This document shows, in pieces, positions 10,868-21,390 of a DNA stretch of 64,000 bases (position 1 is its first letter; every line of letters starts with the position of its first letter). Under the pieces are notes generated by a model. The model was not told the DNA's origin. It did no database searches and saw only the letters and a list, made by a program, of their open reading frames with translations. Both the position numbers and the translations under genes were made by a program. Source of the stretch: Taudactylus pleione (taxonomy: Eukaryota > Chordata > Amphibia > Anura > Myobatrachidae); NCBI GenBank assembly GCA_031769625.1, contig JAUIMM010000121.1:12644001-12708000 (forward strand), read 5' to 3'.

Positions 10868-11824
10868 AAAGTGTATTGAAAAGCAGGGAGAATTTGTAAA
10901 AAAAAAAAATTATGTATTTCTCTTTTCTGAAAGTTGATTAAAATAGATTCTCCAGCCAATGTTCAGACATATTATTTGTATCTTATTGCTGATGTCAGGT
11001 GGCTCTGTAGGTTGTTATTTATGAAATATTGTATATGGCATATACTGTACTGTAGGGTTAACAGAAGTAACCTCTGGTAACTTTTCTTATACGAGTTTGT
11101 TTCGTGCCTACTGTCTAGCAATAGACTCTGCTAAGAGATCTCATAAAAAGGCTTTAAACTCAGATAACTGAACTATATATATGCAATACTATGTTGGCAG
11201 ATAACCCTTACACTTTTATTCTTTCAAAGTCCATGCTCTACTCAACAACATGACATTTTAATGGGTATTAGTAGGAGTTTGAAGAATTGAACAAAGTCAC
11301 ATAAGGGAGGTTACTGGAGGTTACTTCTGTTAACCTTATATACCATGCATACACATGACAATAAAAGCTGAATAGAATTTGATCCTTGCGCTCAGTGTGA
11401 TCTGATACGGCAGCTTGTTCCTCTATAGGACTACACCAACTTCCTTTTAACATATAAAAATATAGAGGACCTAAGCGCCTCAGATCTTAGAAACAACAAA
11501 TGGGTGTATCTTGCCACTCCTCAAGAGGACACCCCTTCAGTCCTTATGTCTATTTGGACTTTATTTGGTTCTGTTTAGGAGGGGTCTGGGCCCATCAAAA
11601 TAAAACTTACATATGCAACCATCCTCTATATGCGCATTAAAGTTTCTTTATGTTGTACAAGTTGTCTGAAGTCTTCAGCTTATTTTTACTTCTGTTATAG
11701 TAAATCACAATTAAAAAGACACATCTATATGCACGTAAAAGTTTATTTTCTCCTCCTCCACACAAATCTTTCACTATGTGTCGGGAAAAGTAACCTTTCA
11801 CTTTTATCCCCAATTGGAAACACA
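10868..11824. other. No gene; contains a spaced inverted repeat
   Basis: GGTTAACAGAAGTAACCTC at about 11056 is matched by the complement GAGGTTACTTCTGTTAACC at about 11318, an inverted pair of nearly 20 bp 260 bp apart. The rest is AT-rich and unassigned. Confidence 0.5.
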
Positions 11825-12140
11825 CTTAAGGCGCACATCCACTAGCAGATGAGGTAACGACAATACGATTATAGCAACGTAATCGTACCGTCGTTCCCCA
11901 ACCCCTGCAGTGCCTACACTGAACAATTAGTCATTCAGTGTAGGCACCCTCCATCATCCCTGTCGTTATTGGCAGATTGACCAGCATGTTCAGGCGATGA
12001 TTGACGTTGAAAACGACCAGCGGGACTGCGTATAGCTGGTCATTTTCAACATTTTCATGCCCGATTAATGAGCGATTGCACGATTACGATGTCGTAATCG
12101 TGCAATCGCTCATTAATATCTGCTCTGGATACGCTGCATT
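11825..12140. mobile_element. MITE (GGCGCACATCCACTAG family) with perfect hairpin
   Basis: Left end CTTAAGGCGCACATCCACTA. Interior has CGACCAGCGGGA and, at 12064-12117, a perfect 26-bp inverted repeat around a 2-base loop. Right end is degenerate (CTGGATACGC) compared with its relative at 32158-32505, so the right boundary is approximate. Confidence 0.65.
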
Positions 12141-12453
12141 ACATTTATATTCTGGCAGAAGTTCACATAAAGGTTTCTTTTCAGGCAATCAATATGCCAT
12201 CAGAGGTCATGCTGTGTTCAAATCTTGTTTTCTCTCACTCACACAATGCATCGGCATGTACGTAGAATTTTTTTTAAAAAGGACCCTAATCATGCAGCGT
12301 TCATAAAAGATCATTTTAATTGCTCCAAACATGAGACGAATATAAAACACATAAAAAGAATAAAATAACAAGGCATAAGCTTTAAACTGAAAAGAAAGAC
12401 TTGTACCCAGTGGGTGAAAGTCAGGAAGGGAACTCCACATGACTCAGTACAGA

Positions 12454-12892
12454 GGGCCTGATTCAGACCCGGTCTGAAGCGCTGAGCGCTCGCAACCGGG
12501 TCGATGTTTGCCCACTGGGACGACGGAGCCGACTCCGTCGTTTGCATGCGAGAGACCTGGCTAGCGACGGGTGCTCCGGGTCGAGCTGTCGATGGTGATT
12601 GACAGCTCGCCCTGTTTGGTAGGCATGGCCGGGGGGGTGGTTTCACAAACGGAGGCGTTCCCAAGTGAACGCCTGTCGTTTGTGGGTGGCCCCACTGACA
12701 TCTATTAGAGCCAGAAGCTCTCTGGGGCTTGCGTCCACGAGACCCTACCACATGGGTCTCGTCGCAAGCCCGATGGTCGCGATGGTCTTGACCATCGCGA
12801 CCATCATCCTGGCCGCTCACAATAGGAGGCTGCACAGAAAAAAAAAAACAAACCCCAGATTCAGAGCGAGCATCCGGCTCTAAATCAGGGCC
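12454..12892. mobile_element. Harbinger-type MITE, TSD AGA
   Basis: Starts GGGCCTGATTCAGACCC, ends CGGCTCTAAATCAGGGCC, flanked by AGA at 12451-12453 and 12893-12895. The interior shares blocks with the MITEs at 10353, 25180 and 62222 (for example GGGTCTCGTCGCAAGCC and AGCTGTCGATGGTGATTGAC). Confidence 0.88.
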
Positions 12893-13031
12893 AGAGGTCC
12901 TAATGAATAAGGCAGGTGTAATCCTCACTGCGGCCCTGCACTCCTGTGCTCCTTCTCACCGGCCCGGCAGTCTCTCACTATAACATCCACGTGTATCGGA
13001 GATCTCCGTCTCCTTTGTCAAGATGTCCAGC

Positions 13032-13342
13032 TGTACTCAGGGGCGCCGAGAGGGGGGGGGGGGCGGGTACAGATTACCCGGGCCCAGGCTTTCTGAGGGG
13101 CCCAGCAGGGTTCCGGGTCCGGCGCCGCCCCCCTCACAGCAGCCCAGTACACAGCGTGTGCTGAGCTGGTTGGAGACTGCTCATGGCTGCTGAGCAGCAG
13201 CCACAGCGGTCTCCTATGCCTGCGTGGGGGAGCGATTACACTGATCGTGCCCCCCCTGGCTTTGCGCCGGGCTGAGGGGGCTCAGAGCGCCCCCCCTCCC
13301 CAGCGCGCAAGGGGGCGTGGCCACACCTACTGCTATTAGGCC
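13032..13342 (+). mobile_element. Left part of a CAGGGGCGCCGAGAGG hAT-like element
   Basis: Begins near CAGGGGCGCCGAGAGG, with a G run and then GATTACCCGGGCCCAGGC, the same order as the copies at 9465 and (reverse) 32136. Right end unclear; the next block starts near 13343. Confidence 0.5.
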
Positions 13343-14408
13343 ACATGACATTCTTCCTCCAACAAAAGAGGTTATTTGGCCAGCTGTGATTAATCAGTCC
13401 TTAAGTATTTCCAAGCCTTAAATTCCAATCTGTTGTGTCTCACTTTAAACTGTGCTATAAAGAAAACATGTTGCCGAAATTGTGCTAACCAGAAATCATG
13501 TTGCCAAAAATTATTTCAAGCATGCAAAACTTGGTAAATATATATAAAATAACCTGCTTACATACATGTAATGTCTCAAATGATCAAAAAACATTACAAT
13601 ACAATACACTCAAAGTAATCAATACAATGAAAGAAAGAAATACAAGAAAAATATACACCTAATTCACAATGATCATATAATAATATCCTATGCAGCCTGT
13701 ATAAGATATAATCTCCCTAGCACTTAAGGAAACAATGAGCTAAGAATAATGGCTCATGAAAACATGGAGAGAATGGGGAGAAAAAAAGAGAAAATATATT
13801 AGAAATATTAGTACATAAAACAAGCAGATTCAAGAACATCAATTGATGCTAAACTTTATCAACCCATATATTAAATATAAACAGAGGAGCCTACAGAAAG
13901 CACTTGGTCTCAAAATCCATGTTCAACTGGTGTGAGGGTCCTAAGGGTATAAATAATTTTCATCTCCAATTTGGCTATGAAATATTTTTTGGCAACATGT
14001 TTTCCGGTATAGCACAGTTTCGGAAACATGTTTTCTTGATAGCACAGTTTAAAGTTAGACACAACAGATAGATAGGACTTTAATGCTTGGAAACACTGAA
14101 GAACTGATTGATCACAGCTGGCCAAAGAACCTCTTTTGTTGGTGGAAGGATGTCATGTAATTTGGACTCAGCAGGATATATACTTTTTCTTCTTTTCTCT
14201 CCATTTTCTCCATGTTTTCACGAGTCATTATTCTTCTTAGTTCATTGTTTCCTTAAGTGCTAGGGAGATTATAACATATACAGGCTGCATAGGATATTAT
14301 TATACGATTATTGTGTATTAAATGGATATTTTTATTGTATTTATTTCTTTAATTGTATTTGTTACTTTGAATGTATTGTATTATAATGTTTTTTTGACCA
14401 CTTGAGAT
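13343..14408. repeat. Two interlocked inverted repeats (A1-A2 ... A1'-A2')
   Basis: Block A1 (about 13343-13521) is complementary to A1' (about 13977-14159); block A2 (about 13570-13800) is complementary to A2' (about 14178-14408). Examples: CACAGCTGGCCAAA near 14114 against TTTGGCCAGCTGTG near 13374, and CCTTAAGTGCTAGGGAGATT near 14250 against its complement near 13710. The order is A1, A2, A1', A2', so the arms interlock rather than nest. Arms look roughly 80-85% identical by eye. No coding sequence. Confidence 0.8.
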
Positions 14409-14515
14409 TAGGGTTAGGCTGCGGACACCATGGGGGGGGTTAAGGTTAGGCTGCGGGACGGGGGGGTTAGGGTTAAACTGTGGGAGGGGGAAGGTTAGGG
14501 TTAGGCTTTTCGGAG
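14406..14515 (+). repeat. TTAGGGTTAGGCTG minisatellite
   Basis: Three to four units of about 35 bp, each with GTTAGGGTTAGGCTG or a close variant and a G-rich spacer. Complementary in type to the CCTAACCCTAACC repeat at 1084-1335. Confidence 0.65.
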
Positions 14516-15190
14516 TTTGGTACATAGGGGTAAATCATAGTCCCCATTGATAATAATGGGGACTGCGATCTGCACTGCTAATTAACACTCTGCTGTAGAT
14601 TTTTGTGAAGTCTCCTGTATTGTGTTATTAGTACATAGCAAGAAACCATAAAAGTATGCAGAAACTAGTTTCTACTAGGGGTGAGCGGGTTCGGATTTCT
14701 GAAATCCGAACCCCCCCGAGCCCCCCCGATCCGAGTCCGATCCGAGTCAGGCTCGACTTTTCCCGCCTGACTCGGATCTGAAATCGAGGCAAAACGTCAT
14801 CATCCCGCCTTCCGAGTCTCGCGGGTTTTGGATCCTATATAAGGTACCCGCGTCGGCGCCATTTTCTCACTCGGCTGTGGACAGTGAAGAGGGAGGGTGG
14901 GAGTTAGGGCTGTGTAGTGTAGTGTAGTGTATTGCTGCTGTTGTCCACTACTTCAAAGTCCATAGGGGCTGGCTGTGTTGTGTTGTGCTGCTGTTGTTAA
15001 TAGGGGCTGTGTCCACTACTTCAAAGTCCATAGGGGCTGGCTGGACTGTGTTGTGCAGTCAGTTCTCCATAGGGGCTGTGTCCACTCCAAAGTCCTGTGC
15101 AGTGTCCCAGTCCTAAAGGGGTGCTGTAGTGTTGTCCAGGGGGTGCTCTGTCCATCAGGGGTGCTCCCCCCAAGTGCTAAAAAAATAATA

Positions 15191-16488
15191 TATTTTCTGT
15201 GTTTGTGAATTGTGTGCGCAGTAGCCGCACGTGCATCAACAAAGTAGTGCCAAGCGTGCGCCTGTGTCATAAGTAAAGGGCCGACTGGCTTGACCGTTAA
15301 AGGGTGCTGTAACCCCCGAAAGTACACTCCAGTCCAAACCCCAAAAAAATTATTTTCTGTGTTTGTGAATTGTGTGCACAGTAGCCGCACGTGCATCAAC
15401 AAAGTAGTGCCAAGCGTGCGCCTGTGTCATAAGTAAAGGGCCGGCTGGCTTGACCGTTAAAGGGTGCTGTAACCCCCAAAGTACACTCCAGTCCAAACCC
15501 AAAAAAAAATTATTTTCTGTGTTTGTGAATTGTGTGCGCAGTAGCCGCACGTGCATCAACAAAGTAGTGCCAAGCGTGCGCCTGTGTCATAAGTAAAGGG
15601 CCGGCTGGCTTGACCGTTAAAGAGTGCTGTAACCCCCGAAAGTACACTCCAGTCCAAACCAAAAAAAAATTATTTTCTGTGTTTGTGAATTGTGTGCGCA
15701 GTAGCCGCACGTGCATCAACAAAGTAGTGCCAAGCGTGCGCCTGTGTCATAAGTAAAGGGCCGGCTGGCTTGACCGTTAAAGGGTGCTGTAACCCCCGAA
15801 AGTACACTCCAGTCCAAACCAAAAAAAAAATTATTTTCTGTGTTTGTGAATTGTGTGTGCAGTAGCCGCACGTGCATCAACAAAGTAGTGCCAAGCGTGC
15901 GCCTGTGTCATAAGTAAAGGGTCGGCTGGCTTGACCGTTAAGGGTGCTGTAACCCCCGAAAGTACACTCCAGTCCAAACCAAAAAAAAAATTTTTTTCTG
16001 TGTTTGTGAATTGTGTGCGCAGCAGCCGCACGTGCATCAACAAAGTAGTGCCAAGCGTGCGCCTGTGTCATAAGTAAAGGGCCGGCTGGCTTGACCGTTA
16101 AAGGGTGCTGTAACCCCCAAAGTACACTCCAGTCCAAACCAAAAAAAAAATTATTTTCTGTGTTTGTGAATTGTGTGCGCAGTAGCCGCACGTGCATCAA
16201 CAAAGTAGTGCCAAGCGTGCGCCTGTGTCATAAGTAAAGGGCCGGCTGGCTTGACCGTTAAGGGTGCTGTAACCCCCGAAAGTACACTCCAGTCCAAACC
16301 AAAAAAAAAATTATTTTCTGTGTTTGTGAATTGTGTGCGCAGTAGCCGCACGTGCATCAACAAAGTAGTGCCAAGCGTGCGCCTGTGTCATAAGTAAAGG
16401 GCGGGCTGTCTTGACCGTTAAGGGTGCTGTAACCCCCGAAAGTACACTCCAGTCCAAACCAAAAAAAAAATTATTTTCTGTGTTTAGC
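15191..16488 (+). repeat. Eight 160-bp tandem repeats upstream of hAT gene
   Basis: Units start at 15191, 15351, 15511, 15671, 15832, 15992, 16152 and 16312, with a ninth truncated after 16472. Units are very similar, differing mainly in A-run length and single bases. Each contains TGTGTGCGCAGTAGCCGCAC and ends in an A-rich run. The last partial unit joins TTCTGTGTTT directly to AGCCGCACGT, a small internal deletion. The array lies between the presumed promoter and the ATG at 16520. Minus-strand open frames through it are by-products of the repeat. Confidence 0.95.
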
Positions 16489-16519
16489 CGCACGTATATA
16501 TCAAATCGATATAACATAA

Positions 16520-17775
16520 ATGGAGGACCAAACTTTCTCCGATAAAAATAAAATAGAGAAAGATCAAGAACCACTTCCTCCTAGTGCTGAAGCTGCTGCC
16601 ACTAGTCATGACATAGACGATAACATGCCATCAACGTCGTCTGCCAAGGCCGATGCCCAATGTCATAGTAGAGGGCACATACAATCCCAAATGGCAAAGT
16701 TCAGGAAAATGACCTTGAAAAAGACATTTAAATCAGCTGAAGAGAAACGTAAACTTGCCAATATGCCATTTACGACACGGAGTGGCAAGGAACGGCTAAG
16801 GTCGATCCCTAGTATGTTCATGACTAGTGGTTCAGCTTCACATGACGATGGAAGCCCTCCTCCCACTAAAAAAATCAAAAGAGTTAAGCTGGCAAAAGCA
16901 CAGCGAAGAACTGTGCTTTCTAAGAAGATATCACAAATCCCCAAGGAGAGTCCAAGTGTGGTGGTGGTTGCGATGCCTGACCTTCCCAGCACTGGACGGG
17001 AAGAGGTGGCTCTTTCCACCATTTGCACGCCCCCTGCAAGTGCTGAAAGGAGCACCCACAGTCCACTTGCTGATATGCAAATTGAAGATGTCACTGTGTA
17101 GCTGGCGCTGAGGAGGAAGTTGGCGAGGAGGATTCTGATGGTGATGTGGTTTGTTTAAATCAGGCTCCGGGGGAGACAGTTGTTGTCCGTGGGATGAAAA
17201 AGCCCATCACGGTCATGCCTGGGCAGAAGACCAAACATTCCACCTCTTTGGTCTGGCAATATTTCTATCCAAATCCGGACAACAACTGTCTTGCCATATG
17301 TACCATATGTAAAGGTGAAATAAGTAGGGGTAGGGACGTCAACCACCTAGGAACATCCTCCCTTATACGGCACCTGCAGCGCGTTCATAAAAAGTTACTG
17401 TCAAGTTCAGAAACTTTGGCTAAGACCGTAAGCAGTCCAGGGACACCTAAATCCCGTTGTCCTGTTGTATCCAAGCGCCTGCAAACCACACCGTCAACTC
17501 CCTCCTCGTCAATTTCCTCCTAAGTCAGGATCGGAAGTAGTCCTGCAGGCCATGTCACTGGCATGACTGACTCTCCTATCCGGGATTCCTCTGGAGGATC
17601 CGGCATTGCTACGCCTACTGCTGCCGCTGCTGCTGTTGCTGCTGCTGGGAGTCGTTCATCATCCCAGAGAGGAAGTAGGAACACCACTACTTTTACTAAA
17701 CAATTGATCCTCCAACAGTCCTTAGCGAGGAGGATGAAGTACGACAGCAGTCATCCTGAAGCAAAACGTATATAA
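16520..17775 (+). pseudogene. hAT transposase, N-terminal and BED-finger part, broken
   Basis: An ATG at 16520 (MEDQTFSDKNKIEK) opens a 193-codon frame with a basic region (TKKIKRVKLAKAQRR), probably a nuclear signal. It ends in TAG at 17099-17101, but the next frame carries on at once with the acidic AGAEEEVGEEDSDGD, so a frameshift lies at about 17,098. That frame then encodes a BED zinc finger: SLVWQYFY, CTICKG and HLQRVH give C-x2-C and H-x4-H (about 17244-17390). A TAA at 17521-17523 interrupts it, and the same frame continues to 17769. There an apparent extra TA in GTATATAACTG shifts into the frame of the downstream 607-codon ORF. BED fingers in hAT transposases bind element ends. Three lesions separate this part from the catalytic part. 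Confidence 0.9.
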
Positions 17776-17783
17776 CTGAGGCC

Positions 17784-19607
17784 TTGACTGCTATGTTGGT
17801 GTTAGACGTGCGTCCGGTATCCGCCATTAGTGCAGTGGGATTTAGACAATTGATGGAGGTAGTGTGTCCCCGGTTCCAAATCCCGTCTAGATTCCACTTC
17901 ACTAGGCAGGCGATACCGAGACTGTACAGAAACGTCAGAAAAAGTGTCCTCAGTGTCCTGAAAAATGCCGTTGTACACAATGTCCACTTAATCACGGACA
18001 TGTGGACAAGTGGAACAGGGCAGACTAAGGACTATATGACTGTGACAGCCCACTGGGTAGATGTATCACCTTACGCAGCAACAGCAGCAGCGTCACCAGT
18101 AGCAGCATCTCAGAAACGCCAGCTCGTTACAAGGCAGGCTACGCTGTGTATCACCGGTTTCAGTAAGAGGCACACCGCCGACAACCTCTTAGAGAAACTG
18201 AGGGAAATCATCGCCCAGTGGCTTACCCCACTTAGACTCTCCTGGGGATTTGTGATATCTGACAACGCCACCAATATTGTGCGGGCATTACATCTGGGCA
18301 AATTCCAGCACGTCCCATGTTTTGCTCACACAATAAACTTGGTGGTGCAGAATTTTCTGAAAAGCGACAGGGGCGTGCAGGAGACGCTTTGGGTGGCCCG
18401 AAAAATTTCTGCCCACTTTCGCCATTCAGCAACTGCGTGCCGAAGACTGGAGCACCAGCAAACACTCTTGAACCTGCCCCGCCATCACCTGAAGCAAGAG
18501 GTTGTGACGCGGTGGAACTCAACCCTCTATATGCTTCAGAGGATGGAGGAGCAGCAAAAGGCCATACAAGCCTATACATCCACCTATGACATAGGCAAAG
18601 GAGGGGGTATGCACCTGACTCAAGCGCAGTGGAGAATGATTTCTGTGTTGTGCAAGGTTTTCCAGCCCTTCGAACTTGCCACACGTGAAGTCAGTTCAGA
18701 CACAGCCAGCTTGAGTCAGGTCATTCCCCTCATCAGGCTTTTGCAGAAGCAGCTGGAGAAAGTGAAGGAGGAGCTAAGACGGAGCGATTCCGCTCGGCAT
18801 GTGGGACTTGTGGATGAAGCCCTTCATTCGCTTTGCCAGGATTCCAGGGTTGTCAATCTGTTGAAATCAGACCACTACATTTTGGCCACCGTGCTTGATC
18901 CTAGGTTTAAAGCCTATGTGGTGTCTCTCTTTCCGGCCGACACAAGCCTGCAGAGGTGCAAAGACCTGCTGGTGAACACACTGTCAGCTGAAGCGGAACG
19001 TGACACGTCAACGGCTCCTTCTTCATTTTCTCCCGCAACTGGGGCTGCCAGGAAAAAACTTAGGTATCCTAAGCAACCCGCTGGCGGTGATGCAGGGCAG
19101 GCAGGACCAAGTTTGGACATCTGGTCCGGACTGAAGGACCTGGCAACAATTTCTGACATGTCTACTGTCACTGCATATGATACTGTCACCATTGACAGAA
19201 TGGTGGAGGATTACATCGGTGACAGCATCCAAGTAGGCATGTCAGACAGTCCATACCTGTACTGGCAGGAAAAAGAGGCAATTTGGAGGCCCCTGTACAA
19301 GCTGGCTCTATTTTACCTGAGTTGCCCCCCCTCCAGTGTGTACTCCGAAAGAGTGTTTAGTGCAGCCGGGAACCTTGTCAGCGAAAGGCGTAGGAGGTTG
19401 CTTCCACAGAATGTGGAGAAGATGATGATCATCAAAATGAATTATCAGCTCTTCCAGGGAGACCAGCCTCCAGAAGGTACAGAGGGACCTGTGGTGGTGG
19501 ATTCAAGTGGGGACGAGTTAATACTTTGTGAGGATGAGGATGTACACACTGAAGAGGGTGAGGAATCGGTGGATGAGGAGGATGAGGATGACATCTTGCC
19601 TCCGTAG
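17784..19607 (+). CDS. hAT transposase catalytic and dimerisation part (607 codons)
   Basis: This is the C-terminal part of the transposase; it has no start of its own and is joined in frame to the BED part only after correcting a 2-base shift at about 17770. Seen features: LITDMWTSG with the first catalytic Asp (about residue 72), SWGFVISDNATNIV with the second Asp (about residue 160), CFAHTINLVVQ, VVTRWNSTLYML, and the hAT C-terminal dimerisation region FYLSCPPSSVYSERVFSAAG (about residues 505-530). The tail is acidic (EESVDEEDEDD) and ends at TAG. Length plus the N-terminal part (about 1,020 codons) fits a large BED-type hAT transposase. The family cuts and reinserts the element and makes 8-bp duplications, as observed here. 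As it stands the protein cannot be made as one chain. Confidence 0.92.
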   Translation: MTAMLVLDVRPVSAISAVGFRQLMEVVCPRFQIPSRFHFTRQAIPRLYRNVRKSVLSVLKNAVVHNVHLITDMWTSGTGQTKDYMTVTAHWVDVSPYAATAAASPVAASQKRQLVTRQATLCITGFSKRHTADNLLEKLREIIAQWLTPLRLSWGFVISDNATNIVRALHLGKFQHVPCFAHTINLVVQNFLKSDRGVQETLWVARKISAHFRHSATACRRLEHQQTLLNLPRHHLKQEVVTRWNSTLYMLQRMEEQQKAIQAYTSTYDIGKGGGMHLTQAQWRMISVLCKVFQPFELATREVSSDTASLSQVIPLIRLLQKQLEKVKEELRRSDSARHVGLVDEALHSLCQDSRVVNLLKSDHYILATVLDPRFKAYVVSLFPADTSLQRCKDLLVNTLSAEAERDTSTAPSSFSPATGAARKKLRYPKQPAGGDAGQAGPSLDIWSGLKDLATISDMSTVTAYDTVTIDRMVEDYIGDSIQVGMSDSPYLYWQEKEAIWRPLYKLALFYLSCPPSSVYSERVFSAAGNLVSERRRRLLPQNVEKMMIIKMNYQLFQGDQPPEGTEGPVVVDSSGDELILCEDEDVHTEEGEESVDEEDEDDILPP

Positions 19608-20242
19608 AGCCAGTTTGTGCAGGGACACATTAATTGCCAGCTTGTTTTGTGGGGGCCCAAACGAACCAATCATTTCAGCCACAGTTGTGTGGCAGACCCT
19701 GGCGCTGAAATGATTGATTTGTTAAAGTGTGCATGTCCTGTTTATACAACATAAGGGTGGGTGGGAGGGCCCAAGGACAATTCCATCTTGCACTTCTTTT
19801 TTTTCTTTGCATTATGTACAGTTTGGGGCCTAGTTTTTCTAACTGCCATCCTGTCTGCCACTGCAGTGTCACTCCTAGATGGGTCACGTGTTTGTGCCGC
19901 CCACTAGTGTCGCTTAGCATAGTCATCCAGCTACCTCGGTGCAACCTTTTGGACATAAAAACACTATTGTGAGGTGTGAGGTGTTCAGAATAGACTGGAA
20001 ATGAGTGGAAATTAAGGTTATTGAGGTTAATAATAGCATAGGAGCAGAGAAACCAACAAATTCTGTGATTTTAGCTGTTTTTATGCTTTTTTTAAATAAA
20101 ATACAGATCCAAAACACAAAACCCAGAACCCAAAACACGGAAGGGTGGTTTTGGCAAAACCAATCCAGATCCAAAACACGAAGAAAGATCCAGATCCAAA
20201 ACCAAAACACAAAACACGAAAAGTGGCTGGTGCACACCCCTA

Positions 20243-20689
20243 GTTTCTACATAATTTTATATTAAAAAAACCCTGATAAATAGGCCCCTATATAGGAGAG
20301 AGAGAGAGAGAGAGAGATTTTTTTTCATTTGTATACATATAAAATGACATCTAACAAATTCCAGTATTTACAACATATATACATATTTATAAAGATTATA
20401 CAAAATATCAGAAATAGGAGGAAATTAATATTGGATATATAATTGCCAAACATAGCATTTTTTTAAATATATTGTACATGTCTATTGTAATTTAAAATTA
20501 TGTTTTTTTTTAATATCAGATTTTATATATAAAATAAAAAGTTATATTTTAATATTTTTTCAAACATAGTAGACCTACCCTCAAAGTTCTTACCTTCCTT
20601 TTTATTTGTCTAATATAGTCTGTTTTAAGACCATATAAGGTTGCACCTCTCTATACTATCGATAAGGCCATTACTCCATTTAGGCAATA
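20243..20689. other. AT-rich sequence with (GA)n, no gene
   Basis: A GA dinucleotide run lies at about 20297-20317. The rest is very AT-rich without a recognisable unit. Confidence 0.6.
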
Positions 20690-20884
20690 ATAGGAGGAAA
20701 AGGTTTCATCTTCTGAATTGATACTGGTGCAGTGACTTCTTTTTATTACACATAAATATTTATGTCCAGGTAGAGTGGTAGGGCGATAATTTTGGGACAG
20801 GGAGGGGCCATTTTATGGTTTGGGTATAGTTATTATTTGGACCTCAAGCATCTGTCTGGGAAACAAGTTGCTCTCTGAACCTTA

Positions 20885-21390
20885 TACCCCTTTTCCACTG
20901 GCCAAAATACCCGGGTTATTGCCGTGTCAACCCGGGTATTGGCTCAGTGGAAATGGCTCCTAGGAAAAAATCCCAGGTCTCGAGCAGGGTTTTACGTGGG
21001 TAAAACCCTGGTCAGGCTCAGTGGAAATGGGTTACCCGGGTCTTCCGATGGTAATTGGCTGTCATTCTGGAGGTTGTCTGTGTGATAGCTGTCACCAGGG
21101 AGAGATTACAGCCTACCCGTATGGTCCGGACTGTTCCGGTTTTCACCCCATCCCCGCTCCATACGGGGAGGCTGTTATATTTCCCTGCCCGGTGACAGCT
21201 GTCACAGAGAGCCTCCCGAATGACAGTCCCCTCCCCGGGAAGGACCCCCTCCCCTGGTCGCTGGCCCACAAGCGCAGGCACCGCCTCCAGGTGCAGTGTG
21301 AATCGACACCACAAGGGAAATGGGGTAAATCCCGGGTCTGACCCGGCTTGGAACTGTGTCAGACCCGGGATTTTAGGTGGAAAAGGGGTA
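20885..21390. mobile_element. MITE with TACCCCTTTTCCAC ends, TSD TTA
   Basis: Perfect 14-bp inverted ends TACCCCTTTTCCAC / GTGGAAAAGGGGTA, flanked by TTA at 20882-20884 and 21391-21393. Interior repeats the self-complementary ACCCGGGT word. A related element with TACCCCTTCACA ends lies at 51420-51835. TTA duplication suits a PIF/Harbinger-type mechanism. Confidence 0.9.

Larger units (their letters stand above)
14676..20242 (+). mobile_element. Complete 5.6-kb hAT element with transposase gene
   Basis: The element starts TAGGGGTGAGCGGG and ends GCTGGTGCACACCCCTA, and is flanked by a perfect 8-bp duplication GTTTCTAC at 14668-14675 and 20243-20250. Duplications of 8 bp and TAGGGGTG-type ends are hAT hallmarks. 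Inside, in order: a 5' region with a CGGATTTCTGAAATCCG palindrome, a TATA-like TATATAAGGTACC at 14836, small repeats of GGGGCTGTGTCCACTACTTC, eight 160-bp tandem repeats, the transposase gene (16520-19607) and a 3' region with repeated CCAAAACAC / AGATCCAAAAC motifs near the right end, plausible subterminal transposase-binding sites. The exact duplication implies fairly recent insertion, although the gene is already damaged. Confidence 0.95.

Noticed and set aside
10427..10959. Overlapping 116-135 codon frames on both strands near 10.4-10.9 kb (also 12.3-12.9, 25.2-25.7 and 62.3-62.8 kb)
   Set aside because: They lie inside Harbinger-type MITEs with GC-rich palindromic interiors; similar frames recur at each copy and on both strands.
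15016..16574. Many minus-strand open frames starting MLMHVRLL through the hAT leader
   Set aside because: They repeat with the 160-bp tandem unit, overlap each other and run opposite to the transposase gene; they are by-products of the array.
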